Origin: Bacillus sp. FJAT-29814
Lineage (GTDB): Bacteria > Bacillota > Bacilli > Bacillales > Cytobacillaceae
Reading direction: 5' to 3'
DNA: 64,000 bases
Assembly: GCF_001510715.1 (NCBI RefSeq)
Contig: NZ_LMTJ01000006.1
Location: 1 to 64,000 of the forward strand
Part shown: positions 16,740 through 24,714 of the stretch, one piece after another
Numbering within the stretch: position 1 is the first letter of the stretch
How the letters are laid out: every line of letters begins with the position of its first letter
Notes under the pieces: generated by a model
Told to the model about the DNA's origin: nothing
Database searches by the model: none
Seen by the model: only the letters and a program-made list of their open reading frames with translations
Translations under genes and position numbers: made by a program

Positions 16740-17432
16740 ATGAAAAGAATCAAGGGACGAACAGACGAAAGCATCCTCGTCTGTGTATATTATGGTCCTA
16801 ATGGCGAACGGCTTATCCAACGGGGATGTAAAATTGCCAATATGCTTGATTGTCCGCTTTACATTCTTACCGTCGACCCGAAACCATTTGATGAATTGGA
16901 TGCCGAAAAAACAGGCTACATTGAGAAATGGAAACAGTTGGCCGAACAGCATAGTGCAGACGCGTTTATATTGAAGGACAACGAAAAGCGGCCAATTTCA
17001 AAGGTGATCGCGGAAGCGGCTAGAGATAAAAACGTTACCCAGATTGTTCTGGGCCAAACTGCGCAAAGCCGGTGGGAACAAATTGCTAAGGGATCAATCA
17101 TTAACTCTCTGCTGCGGGAAATTCCCTTTGTTGACCTCCATATTATTTCCGTCTCTCGTCAATTAAAAAACTCGGACAGTCATTACGATAAGGGTGTGCG
17201 TGCCTACCTTGTAAAGGAAGAGAACCACTACAGGCTCATCTTCAAACATACAAGGGAGGTTGAATTTGAAGGAATTTTCTTCAAGGAATTTGGAACCGAC
17301 TTTGATAATGGCATTTTTAAATTTATGAAGGATAAAGAGACATTACAAGTCCAAGTTCATGATGGTATTGTGAAAGAATTGACAAACGTTGCAATGGATA
17401 CTGACACAACGAAGGATGATGAATATTTATAA
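16740..17432 (+). CDS. KdpD-type universal stress protein
   Basis: A 230-residue soluble protein. Residues 10-140 match the USP-like sensor domain of the potassium kinase KdpD: ILVCVYYGPNGERLI at the start, and TQIVLGQTAQSRWEQIAKGSIINSLLRE with the nucleotide-binding G-Q/S-x9-G-S pattern. There is no kinase or membrane part, and the last 90 residues are unassigned. In KdpD this domain binds cyclic di-AMP in some Gram-positives and signals potassium status. It is divergent from mrpA, so a role linking potassium/nucleotide signalling to sodium expulsion is an attractive inference. The ATG follows CGAGGTG. Confidence 0.8.
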   Translation: MKRIKGRTDESILVCVYYGPNGERLIQRGCKIANMLDCPLYILTVDPKPFDELDAEKTGYIEKWKQLAEQHSADAFILKDNEKRPISKVIAEAARDKNVTQIVLGQTAQSRWEQIAKGSIINSLLREIPFVDLHIISVSRQLKNSDSHYDKGVRAYLVKEENHYRLIFKHTREVEFEGIFFKEFGTDFDNGIFKFMKDKETLQVQVHDGIVKELTNVAMDTDTTKDDEYL

Positions 17433-17460
17433 AAAACCTCCCCCTTTGCGGAGGTTTTTT
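17431..17460 (+). terminator. terminator of the KdpD-type USP gene
   Basis: AAAAAACCTCC / GGAGGTTTTTT with an eight-base loop and a T-tract, immediately at the stop codon. Confidence 0.93.
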
Positions 17461-17483
17461 CTTTTGCTAATAAGAAAGGTTGC

Positions 17484-18050
17484 TCATAAATTCACATCCA
17501 CTTTTATTAGACGCTTCTCGTCCTGCTTATTTATTCCAATATACCTTAAAGTTTCGGACGGAGAATGATGATGGTAAATTTGCATAATAATCGAAATCGC
17601 GATCCCTTTCCGATAGGCGTGATACCCGAATGTTTTTCTAAGTGTATGCATGCCAATTTTCCCCGGGATCCCTGCTTCTTTTGCCACTTTATTTATGATT
17701 CGATAGGCTTGCTGCCGTGTGATCGGCTGGTTGTTTTTTTTGGACTTAAACAAGAAATCGCTGTCCTCAAATTCATGGGTTTTCAAATAATTCGTCAATT
17801 CCTGCTGAACATTATTATTTATATAGTAGGCGTGAGTTTCACCGCTATTGCAATCCTTTAAATAGATAAACTCTTTGATCCCTTTTTCATCTCTTATATC
17901 CTTCACTTTAATGGAAAGAAGTTCATTTACTTTAATCCCAGTATTAATTCCAAAAACAAAAAGCAATAAATCTCTTTGTGATTGTGTTCTTAAGATGCTT
18001 TTAATAGCATTGATACTTTCAATATCTCTAATCGGATCCACATACTCCAT
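17484..18050 (-). CDS. small tyrosine recombinase, catalytic Arg changed
   Basis: A 188-residue protein made only of the XerC/D-type catalytic domain; no core-binding domain precedes it. Visible catalytic residues are Lys65 (beta-hairpin), His135 and Arg138 (MHTLRKTFG), His161 (HHHSPSETL) and the nucleophile Tyr170 (LRYIGI). The first arginine, expected in GLRxxEL, is Lys40 (GIKVNELL), a one-base change from AGA. Short Bacillus recombinases of this kind are common next to stress and sporulation genes, but the loss of Arg I makes activity doubtful. The ATG follows GGAGG. No phage or conjugation genes are nearby. Confidence 0.82.
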   Translation of the reverse strand: MEYVDPIRDIESINAIKSILRTQSQRDLLLFVFGINTGIKVNELLSIKVKDIRDEKGIKEFIYLKDCNSGETHAYYINNNVQQELTNYLKTHEFEDSDFLFKSKKNNQPITRQQAYRIINKVAKEAGIPGKIGMHTLRKTFGYHAYRKGIAISIIMQIYHHHSPSETLRYIGINKQDEKRLIKVDVNL

Positions 18051-18065
18051 GGAGGGCCTCCTAAT

Positions 18066-18104
18066 GTTACATAAGTCAATGGTACCATATATTAAGTTAC
18101 ATAA
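18066..18104. repeat. direct repeats and palindrome upstream of the recombinase
   Basis: GTTACATAA occurs at 18066-18074 and 18096-18104, exactly 30 bases apart, flanking the palindrome ATGGTACCAT (18079-18088). The array sits directly upstream of the recombinase start and could be its operator or a binding/crossover site. Function is inferred only from position. Confidence 0.5.
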
Positions 18105-18112
18105 CAAAGAAA

Positions 18113-18136
18113 AAGGCTGAATATTTCTTCAGCCTT
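18113..18136 (-). terminator. terminator left from the lost alcohol dehydrogenase gene
   Basis: AAGGCTGAA / TTCAGCCTT with a six-base loop and T-rich sequence on the minus strand, ten bases after the stop codon of the dehydrogenase remnant. Confidence 0.8.
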
Positions 18137-18145
18137 CCGATCAAA

Positions 18146-18220
18146 TTATGGTTTTAAAATAACTTTGATGCAGTCGTCTGTTCTAGTATCAAACACTTCA
18201 TATCCGTGCTTGGCTTGGTG
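18146..18220 (-). pseudogene. zinc alcohol dehydrogenase, C-terminal remnant
   Basis: On the minus strand the last 24 codons before a stop read as a typical C terminus of Zn-dependent alcohol/formaldehyde dehydrogenases: KHGYEVFDTRTDDCIKVILKP. Nothing of the remaining 350 or so residues exists upstream: at about 18218 the sequence changes into a spore coat gene on the other strand. Stop codon and terminator are intact, so this is the tail of a gene whose body was deleted. Identification rests on pattern memory of the family's C-terminal motif. Confidence 0.7.
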
Positions 18221-18445
18221 GCAAAGGCAGCAGTTCGAAACTATACTGTTGGGATTACGGAAACAGCGACACCTGAATTGAAGGCCGCATTACGTGCTCA
18301 ATTAAATGATACGATTGCCACCCATGAAAACATTACTAATTATATGGTGGCAAAGGGATTCTATCATCCCCATAACTTGTCAGAACAGCTGCAGCTGGAT
18401 TTATCTGTCGGTGAAACGGCAATTAATTTGGCGCAAAAATTATAA
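18206..18445 (+). pseudogene. spore coat CotF-like protein, N-terminally truncated
   Basis: The frame encodes about 77 residues of a CotF/YhcQ-like coat domain: AVRNYTVGITETATPELKAALR, ending in YHPHNLSEQLQLDL and a normal stop. The family normally has another 20-30 residues before the RNY segment; here they are missing and the frame runs back into the dehydrogenase remnant on the opposite strand. The only starts are GTG codons at 18206 and 18218, without a ribosome binding site. It is therefore probably not expressed, though a short product cannot be ruled out. Confidence 0.68.
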
Positions 18446-18476
18446 AGGAGAACACGCCGGCGGGCGGTTCTCCTTT
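18444..18476. terminator. convergent terminator between coat remnant and acyl-CoA ligase
   Basis: AAAGGAGAAC / GTTCTCCTTT, ten pairs with a 13-base loop. A/T tracts on both sides let it work in both directions; it overlaps the stop codons of both flanking frames. Confidence 0.85.
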
Positions 18477-19960
18477 TATCTTTGGTTCTGCATTTCTTTT
18501 AACGCCTTTTTGTCAATTTTTCCGACATGGGTTTTTGGGAGTTCTTCCAGCCGAATAAACAACTTCGGAATTTTATAGCGGCCCAGCTTTGCCTCGCAAT
18601 AGGCCTTCAATTCTTCATCCTGTATGGATGTATTTTTTAAAACAAGGAAGGCTGAGACAATCTCACCCCATTTCTCATCTGGAAGACCTACCACGGCGAC
18701 TTCATTGACCGCCGGATGGGCGGCTAGCCAATGCTCAATTTCCAAGGGATAGATATTTTCTCCGCCGCTAATAATCATATCTTTTTTCCGTCCGACAATA
18801 TAATGGAAACCCTGTTCATCGCTTTTGGCCAAATCCCCGGTTGAAATCCAACCGTTTTGTATCGTTTCATTTGTTGCCTTTTCATTGTTCCAATAATGGG
18901 AAAATCCGTGCTTTCCGCTAATAAGTAGCTCTCCGACTTCGTTTGGCCCTGCCGGATGGCCGTCCGATTTTACCAGCCTGATGGCATTAAATAACATCGG
19001 CTTTCCGACTGATCCCCGTTTCAATTGTGCCTCCTCTGGCGTAATGTAAAAATTATTCGGCCCTGCCTCCGTGAGGCCATATCCTTCTTTAAATGCCAAG
19101 CCTTTTCGCCGATAAGCTTCGTAGATTTGGATTGGGCAGGGCGCTCCGCCTGATAGGAAAACTTTCATGGACGGAAACTGGCAATTCTTGAAATCTTCTG
19201 TTTGAACCAACATATGATGCATGGTTGGCACCAACAGAATGACCGTACACTGATAGCGGTTGATGGATTGCGCTGCTTTTTCGCCAGTAAACCCTTCTCC
19301 AATAACCACTGTCCCACCCATCATCAGAATCGGGATGCAAAGCGCGTTCAAACCCCCGGTATGAAACATCGGCATATAGTTGACCGTTACCTCTTGGTCA
19401 GTTAAGCCCCAGCTTAAAATCGTATTGATCCCGTTCCAAAGGATGGTTTGATGACTTAACACCACCCCTTTTGGTTTACCGGTTGTTCCGCCAGTATAAA
19501 TCATCGCCAATGGGTCGGTTTCATGGATTTCGACTGCGGGGCCAGGAGTGCACTCCGGATAATCCCATATATCAATAAAGATGGGGTCTGGTTTCTCAAG
19601 GGGGAGCTGCTGATAGATTTCGTTGAATTGCTGATGGACTCCAATATATTTTGGGGTGCAGTCTTGTAAAATCCCCCCAATCTCATGCAAGGAAAGCCGC
19701 CAATTTAGCGGAACAAATATCGCTCCGATTTTTCCGCAGGCAAACAGCAAATCAAAATAACTGATATGATTCGGGGCGAGCAGGGCGATCCGGTCACCCT
19801 TTTTTACACCCCGTTCATATAGCCAGTTCGCTACTGTCTTCGCCCGTCCGTTCAATTGTGTATATGTCCAGACCGTATTGGTCTCTTCTTCGATCACGGC
19901 AGCCTTATTAGGCGATAGTCTCGCCCTATTTTCCAGCCAATCCAGTTCCCATCTCACCAA
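18476..19960 (-). CDS. AMP-forming acyl-CoA ligase
   Basis: A 494-residue class I adenylate-forming enzyme that activates a carboxylic acid with ATP and joins it to coenzyme A. Signature segments are all present: YTGGTTGKPKG (phosphate loop), GYGLTE, STGDLA, GRKKDMIISGGENIYP (hinge) and the catalytic lysine in GKIDKKAL near the end. It belongs to the fatty-acid/aryl-CoA ligase group; whether the acid is a fatty, aromatic or terpenoid acid cannot be told. It closes a leftward cluster with an alpha/beta hydrolase and a branched-chain-type ABC transporter, so it probably activates the imported compound. It is separated from the hydrolase by a terminator and the repeat array at 20043. Confidence 0.9.
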   Translation of the reverse strand: MVRWELDWLENRARLSPNKAAVIEEETNTVWTYTQLNGRAKTVANWLYERGVKKGDRIALLAPNHISYFDLLFACGKIGAIFVPLNWRLSLHEIGGILQDCTPKYIGVHQQFNEIYQQLPLEKPDPIFIDIWDYPECTPGPAVEIHETDPLAMIYTGGTTGKPKGVVLSHQTILWNGINTILSWGLTDQEVTVNYMPMFHTGGLNALCIPILMMGGTVVIGEGFTGEKAAQSINRYQCTVILLVPTMHHMLVQTEDFKNCQFPSMKVFLSGGAPCPIQIYEAYRRKGLAFKEGYGLTEAGPNNFYITPEEAQLKRGSVGKPMLFNAIRLVKSDGHPAGPNEVGELLISGKHGFSHYWNNEKATNETIQNGWISTGDLAKSDEQGFHYIVGRKKDMIISGGENIYPLEIEHWLAAHPAVNEVAVVGLPDEKWGEIVSAFLVLKNTSIQDEELKAYCEAKLGRYKIPKLFIRLEELPKTHVGKIDKKALKEMQNQR

Positions 19961-20042
19961 AAATTCGCTCCTTCACTACTAGATGGGACTATTTTAGCGA
20001 GATTTGGTTACAAGGGAGTTACAGGGAACCGGCTTTCGGATT

Positions 20043-20140
20043 ATATCTACAAATTTGGGGAGGATATCTACAATTTTTAGAACATATCTACAAATTTACG
20101 GAGGATATCTACAATTCCACGAATATATCTACAAAGTTCA
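20043..20140. repeat. five-copy ATATCTACAA repeat array, 20/21-base period
   Basis: ATATCTACAA occurs at 20043, 20064, 20084, 20105 and 20125, with steps of 21, 20, 21 and 20 bases, that is, every two turns of the DNA helix. The bases between copies are partly conserved (often a TT after the core and GGAGG or a similar G-rich part before the next copy). The array is upstream of the acyl-CoA ligase. The 245-base gap holds no gene; it contains this array and the hydrolase terminator. Confidence 0.85.
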
Positions 20141-20175
20141 CAAAATGGACAAAACCTCTAAATAGAAAATAGAAA

Positions 20176-20196
20176 GACGGCCCCGGAAAGGCCGCC
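20176..20196 (-). terminator. terminator of the Liv/hydrolase operon
   Basis: GACGGCC pairs with GGCCGCC-type sequence (seven pairs, one G-U), and T-rich sequence follows on the minus strand, ten bases after the hydrolase stop. Confidence 0.75.
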
Positions 20197-20205
20197 TCTA
20201 AACTA

Positions 20206-21117
20206 CTAAACCTGAACTTCTTTTTCCAAAAACTGTTCCATTGCCCCCAGCAATTGCGGCAGGTCATCGACCAACGCCGAATGGCCGCAATTTTTCAACT
20301 CAACAACAGTAGCTCTATCCCCAAGATCCTCAACCAATTCCATTGTCATTGCCCGTGGAACAACCATATCGCGCTCCCCATACAGGACCAGCACCGGAAC
20401 ATTAATATCATCTACTCTACCATTCCCAGCAACGAGTCCGTTATGGTGATGGCTGATATTAAAAGTATTATTGCAATGATGCACCTCGGCCAAATTCCTT
20501 TGGGTCCGCATATCCTGAACATACTCATCATAAAGCTCGGACGCAGGCTGATTATGCGTGTAAATCACTGCGTTCCAAATTAGCTTGAGCAGTTCCACAT
20601 TATTCGTATCATAGGCGGTCTGTACTGGAAGTGTAACCATAAGATCGCGTTTAATTTCATCATGGGTGGTAAAACGGCGCGGCTCATCGGTATCATTCAA
20701 CTTGCCGACAAACGGATACCCTCGAGTCGATTCCGACGCCAATAATATCAGCTTATTGCAATAGCCCGGGTAATCGACGGCAAATTGCATCGCGACCGCT
20801 CCGCCGGTTGACCAGCCGACTGCAGCAAAATCATTTAGTCCAATCGCATCCACGAACAGTTTCACATCATCGGAAAAGTCTTTAATTGACATAACCTGCT
20901 TATTGTAGGTGGACAAACCGAAGCCCCGTAAATCAACGGCATAAAGTTTATACTTCACATCCATGTTTTCGAGCACTAGATCCCAGTGCTTTGATGAGGT
21001 CATATTCCCATGGATTAATAATACTTTAATTTCTCCGCCATCCCTTTCACGGTAATAAAGCGTTTCCCCATTTGACAGCTCGACACTTTTTACTGCCATA
21101 TTTACCATCTTCCTCAT
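20206..21117 (-). CDS. alpha/beta hydrolase
   Basis: A 303-residue alpha/beta-hydrolase. The oxyanion segment LIHGNMTSSKHW, the nucleophile elbow GWSTGG (Ser in a G-x-S-x-G), the acidic residue in LYGERDMVVP and the histidine in NCGHSALV complete a normal catalytic triad. It could hydrolyse an ester, lactone or C-C bond; relatives in degradation pathways do each of these. It is the last gene of the Liv operon. The first ATG is used, but two more in-frame ATGs within 18 bases are also possible; ribosome binding sites do not decide. Confidence 0.88.
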   Translation of the reverse strand: MRKMVNMAVKSVELSNGETLYYRERDGGEIKVLLIHGNMTSSKHWDLVLENMDVKYKLYAVDLRGFGLSTYNKQVMSIKDFSDDVKLFVDAIGLNDFAAVGWSTGGAVAMQFAVDYPGYCNKLILLASESTRGYPFVGKLNDTDEPRRFTTHDEIKRDLMVTLPVQTAYDTNNVELLKLIWNAVIYTHNQPASELYDEYVQDMRTQRNLAEVHHCNNTFNISHHHNGLVAGNGRVDDINVPVLVLYGERDMVVPRAMTMELVEDLGDRATVVELKNCGHSALVDDLPQLLGAMEQFLEKEVQV

Positions 21118-21143
21118 CCCTTTCCCTAATTATTGTTACTATT

Positions 21144-21323
21144 CTATGAATCTTCCGCAATTTCCTTCATAAAGATCATCGCTTCTTCAATTGATCCAAA
21201 TAATGTCTCCCGATCCTCCTGGACATGGGTCACCTTGATCCGCCATTGCCGCTCTCCTGTTTCGCTTTCGACCCCTGCCATTTGAAAGCGGACAACGAAG
21301 GAGGTAATTGCTTTCATATCCAC
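21144..21323 (-). CDS. conserved-looking small protein in the Liv operon
   Basis: A 59-residue open frame between livM and the hydrolase, on the same strand. It begins with GTG behind a perfect GGAGG at seven-base spacing, 14 bases after the livM stop, and ends 26 bases before the hydrolase. The product is mixed-charge with an amphipathic beta-like first half and a helical end (SIEEAMIFMKEIAEDS); no membrane helix or cysteine is present. Spacing, ribosome binding site and operon position argue that it is real. I recognise no family. Confidence 0.65.
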   Translation of the reverse strand: MDMKAITSFVVRFQMAGVESETGERQWRIKVTHVQEDRETLFGSIEEAMIFMKEIAEDS

Positions 21324-21337
21324 CCGAATTCCTCCCT

Positions 21338-22336
21338 CTAACCTGCCAATTTTTCCGCCTTTTTTGCCGGCTCTGGCTTTTTCCGCTTAAAGGAAACGTT
21401 CCCTAATGTTCCAACAATTCCTTTCGGAAAAAACATCACGACCAGGATATAAATAATTCCAAAAAATATAATCCACCGTTCAAAAATGGCATGCTCTTTT
21501 GCGAGTTCGGTCAACCAGTCGTGGGCAAATTCGATTAACCCTGCGCCAATCATCGCCCCGTACAGTGTGCCGACCCCGCCGATGATCGTCATCAATAACG
21601 CATCAAGGGTGATATCCATCGAAAAAACACTCGTGTTGACAAACCGTAATGACATTGCATAAAGTATGCCAGCCATCCCGGCCAGAACTCCAGAAACGAC
21701 ACTGGCAGCAATTTTATAATGCAGCACCTGGAATCCCAATGATTCTGTCCGCTGCTCATTTTCGCGAATTGCCTGCAGCACCCGACCCAACGGGGAATTG
21801 GTAAACCGTTTCAGCAGCATGAACGCCGCGGCCATTACCGCCAAGCAGAGCAGATAGTAATGGGTTCGGTCAATAAATTGCTCTGGAATCCTGAAGGTAA
21901 AGCCGTCATTTCCATACGTCAAGCTACGCCATTTTTCCGCCAGCACCAAAAACAAGCCGGACAGGGACAACGTCAGCATCGCATAGAAATGACTTTTTAA
22001 CCTGAGCGTCAGTAAACCGACTATAAAGCTGATTGCCGCGGTTAAAACAAGCGTCGCCACTAGTGCCAGCAAAAAATGGACCATTGTCGGCTCAAATCGT
22101 TTCATAAAGATTCCAATCGAATAGGCGCCAATTCCAAAGAACATCGCATGCCCAAATGAGACAATTCCTGTAAAGCCGAGCAGAAGGTCGTAACTCATAG
22201 CAAATACTGAAAAAATAAAGATTTGCGTCAGCAAAATCATCAAGTTTCTAGATTCATAGACAAATGGCAGTACCAGCAGGAAAGCAGTAACTAGCCAAAA
22301 CATTGAAGTGCCTTTATTCGTTTGTATCCACTTCAT
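21338..22336 (-). CDS. livM: branched-chain-type ABC transporter permease LivM
   Basis: A 332-residue permease of the LivM family with about ten membrane helices. It has the family loop GLLTLRLKSHFYAMLTLSLSGLF and the cytoplasmic coupling segment GRVLQAIRENEQRTESLG. The ATG lies five bases past the livH stop; the frame is open further upstream but overlaps livH. With LivH it forms the channel of a HAAT-family importer; such systems carry branched amino acids, amides, urea or aromatic acids. Confidence 0.93.
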   Translation of the reverse strand: MKWIQTNKGTSMFWLVTAFLLVLPFVYESRNLMILLTQIFIFSVFAMSYDLLLGFTGIVSFGHAMFFGIGAYSIGIFMKRFEPTMVHFLLALVATLVLTAAISFIVGLLTLRLKSHFYAMLTLSLSGLFLVLAEKWRSLTYGNDGFTFRIPEQFIDRTHYYLLCLAVMAAAFMLLKRFTNSPLGRVLQAIRENEQRTESLGFQVLHYKIAASVVSGVLAGMAGILYAMSLRFVNTSVFSMDITLDALLMTIIGGVGTLYGAMIGAGLIEFAHDWLTELAKEHAIFERWIIFFGIIYILVVMFFPKGIVGTLGNVSFKRKKPEPAKKAEKLAG

Positions 22337-22340
22337 TTCC

Positions 22341-23201
22341 TCACCCCTTTGCCCCGAATAGACCCTGCGGCCGTACCAATAACACAACAGCCATTAACAG
22401 CATATTGACCGCAAGTGACAGATCCGGTACATAATAGGCCATAAACGACCCGGACAGTCCCACTAAGATCGCGGCCAGGATGGATCCTTTGAAATTCCCC
22501 ATTCCGCCGATCACCACAACGATAAATGCAAGAATCGCGAATTCCATCCCCATCCCGGCATGAATCACACCGGAATATGGGCCCAGGAGAACACCGCCAA
22601 GCGCTGCCATTCCCGAACCGATCATAAACACAAACATAAACACCTTTTGAATGTTAATGCCCAATGCCTGCACCATTTCCTTGTTCATAACACCAGCGCG
22701 GACAACGAGGCCAATTTTCGTTTTTTTCAATAAATACTGGACCCCGCCAAATATTAGCAAGCCGACAAATATAATAAACACACGGTATTTGATAATGATG
22801 ACATCGCCCACTTCCCAGGCTCCCACTAAATAATCAGGGGGGTTAGCGGTCAGTTGATTCGGCCCCCAAACCACCTTTAGCATTTCCGATAATACGAGCA
22901 TCAGACCGAGGGTAATCAAAATTTGCTGAACATGATTCCCATACACCGGTTTAATGATCCATTTTTCCGTTATAATTCCGAGCAGGAATCCAGTCAGAAT
23001 CGCACCAGCGATACCGATTAGGAAGCTTCCTGTTTGGCTGTAAACCCACAGCCCGCTGTAGGCTCCCCAAGCAAATAACCCGCCGTGAGCAAAGTTAAGC
23101 ACATCCATTAAGCCAAAAATCAGCGTCAAACCTGCCGCCAGCAGAAAAATCAGCATTCCTGTTGCCAGCCCATTTAACGTTAAATTGAAAAATAAATCCA
23201 C
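22341..23201 (-). CDS. livH: branched-chain-type ABC transporter permease LivH
   Basis: A 286-residue permease of the LivH family with about eight membrane helices; the GLMDVLNFAHGGLFAWGAY and VVVIGGMGNFKGS segments are typical. It begins with GTG behind GGAGG at nine bases. It sits between the two ATPase genes and livM, giving the order substrate-binding protein, livG, livF, livH, livM in the direction of transcription. Confidence 0.94.
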   Translation of the reverse strand: MDLFFNLTLNGLATGMLIFLLAAGLTLIFGLMDVLNFAHGGLFAWGAYSGLWVYSQTGSFLIGIAGAILTGFLLGIITEKWIIKPVYGNHVQQILITLGLMLVLSEMLKVVWGPNQLTANPPDYLVGAWEVGDVIIIKYRVFIIFVGLLIFGGVQYLLKKTKIGLVVRAGVMNKEMVQALGINIQKVFMFVFMIGSGMAALGGVLLGPYSGVIHAGMGMEFAILAFIVVVIGGMGNFKGSILAAILVGLSGSFMAYYVPDLSLAVNMLLMAVVLLVRPQGLFGAKG

Positions 23202-23219
23202 CTGCTCCGTCCTCCTTTC

Positions 23220-23927
23220 CTACGCGATGCCCAAATATTTGCGCTTCTTTTCTTCATCCTGTTTTAATTCCTGCATCGAGCCGTGACTGACGGTGCGACC
23301 GTCATCGATAATGTAAAACCGATCGCCAATTGTGCTGGCCATCATAAAGTTTTGCTCGACCAACACGATCGTTGTCTGCTCCTTCATCTGCATGATTGAC
23401 TCCATCACCTTCTCGACGACAATCGGGGCTAACCCCTTGCTTGGCTCATCAATCAACAGCAGTTCATTTTCGTTGATATAGGCTCTGGCAATGGCCAGCA
23501 TTTGCTTTTGCCCCCCGCTTAAAAGGCCGCCGGGTTTTTTCCAAAACTTTTTCAAGTCGGGAAATAACTCCAGTATCCAATCCATCCGTTTGGCTGTCTC
23601 TTCATTATCCTTTTGGATCGCTACCTTCATATTTTCCTCAACGGTTAATCCGGCAAAAATCCCTTGATCCTCCGGGACATAGCCGATTCCTCTTTTGGCA
23701 ATGGTGTACGTTGGAAGAGTGTGAATCGCTTCGCCTTTAAACATGACGCTGCCTTTCGTTGCGGGCGAAAACCCCATAATCGTTCGTAACGTGGTTGTTT
23801 TTCCCGCCCCGTTTCTGCCAAGGAGGACCGTAACTTCCCCTTGCTTAACTTCTAGTGAAATACCTTGAAGAATATGATATTGGCCGATATGGGTTTCTAC
23901 AGCATTTAGCATTAACAAGTCGCTCAT
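23220..23927 (-). CDS. livF: ABC transporter ATPase LivF
   Basis: A 235-residue nucleotide-binding subunit: Walker A GRNGAGKTT, signature LSGGQKQM, Walker B LLLIDEPSKGLAP and the switch histidine region LVEQNF (Gln/Asn in place of a typical His, as usual for LivF). It overlaps livG by four bases (ATGA) and has AGGAGG upstream. Confidence 0.94.
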   Translation of the reverse strand: MSDLLMLNAVETHIGQYHILQGISLEVKQGEVTVLLGRNGAGKTTTLRTIMGFSPATKGSVMFKGEAIHTLPTYTIAKRGIGYVPEDQGIFAGLTVEENMKVAIQKDNEETAKRMDWILELFPDLKKFWKKPGGLLSGGQKQMLAIARAYINENELLLIDEPSKGLAPIVVEKVMESIMQMKEQTTIVLVEQNFMMASTIGDRFYIIDDGRTVSHGSMQELKQDEEKKRKYLGIA

Positions 23928-24679
23928 TCGTAAAGACCTCCTAAATAAGCGGACTGAACCGTTTCATTTTTCATGATTTCTTCAGGAGTACCGTCAGCAA
24001 GCAGCCGTCCATTAAACAGAACCATAACGGAATCCGACAAATCCAAGATCATATCCATCTTGTGTTCAATCAGGATAATCGTCCGGTTCCCTTGCTCTTT
24101 AATCCGCTTGATAACTTCCAAAATCGCCGGGACCTCCTCAAGGGACATTCCTGCCGTAGGCTCATCCAACAATAGAAGCTCCGTCTCCAAAGCCAGCAGC
24201 ATCGCAATTTCAAGCTTGCGCTTTTCGCCATGTGCCAAATTGCTTGCCAAGGAATCCTTTTTATCATCCAGCAGCACAAGCTTCAGCCATTCCAATGCTT
24301 TTTCTTCAAATTCGCGGTATTTTTTATAATGAAACAGCATTTGATAACGAACGCCTGCCTGCGATTGCACTGCCAATCTTACATTCTCCAAAACAGTTAA
24401 ATTAGGAAACACGTTGGTAATTTGAAACGAACGGCCAATCCCTTCCCGTGTCCGTTTTGTCGGGGAAAGGCGGGTAATATCTTTTCCGCGGTAGTAGATG
24501 CTGCCTTTTGTCGGGGATAGCTGGCCGCTTAACAAATTAAAAAATGTTGTTTTACCTGCACCGTTTGGCCCGATGATCGACTTGAACTTCTTTTCCGGAA
24601 CAGTGATCGTCACCGAGTCGACCGCAGTATGTCCGCCAAAAGTTATGGTTAAATCCTTTGTTTCAATCAATGCCGTCAT
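23924..24679 (-). CDS. livG: ABC transporter ATPase LivG
   Basis: A 251-residue nucleotide-binding subunit with Walker A GPNGAGKTT, the LivG-type signature LAHGEKRKLE, Walker B LLLLDEPTAGM and switch histidine in LIEHKMD. LivG and LivF form the heterodimeric motor of the importer. The gene is separated from the substrate-binding protein by a strong stem-loop. Confidence 0.94.
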   Translation of the reverse strand: MTALIETKDLTITFGGHTAVDSVTITVPEKKFKSIIGPNGAGKTTFFNLLSGQLSPTKGSIYYRGKDITRLSPTKRTREGIGRSFQITNVFPNLTVLENVRLAVQSQAGVRYQMLFHYKKYREFEEKALEWLKLVLLDDKKDSLASNLAHGEKRKLEIAMLLALETELLLLDEPTAGMSLEEVPAILEVIKRIKEQGNRTIILIEHKMDMILDLSDSVMVLFNGRLLADGTPEEIMKNETVQSAYLGGLYE

Positions 24680-24714
24680 TTATGGCACCGCCCTCTCAAT
24701 TAAAAATAATGAAA

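Noticed and set aside
17484..18445. Prophage or integrative element
   Set aside because: Apart from one small recombinase there are no structural, replication, transfer or lysis genes and no tRNA attachment site.
20043..20140. Possible CRISPR array
   Set aside because: The period is only 20-21 bases, the cores are about 10 bases, there are no unique spacers of 30 or so bases and no cas genes nearby.
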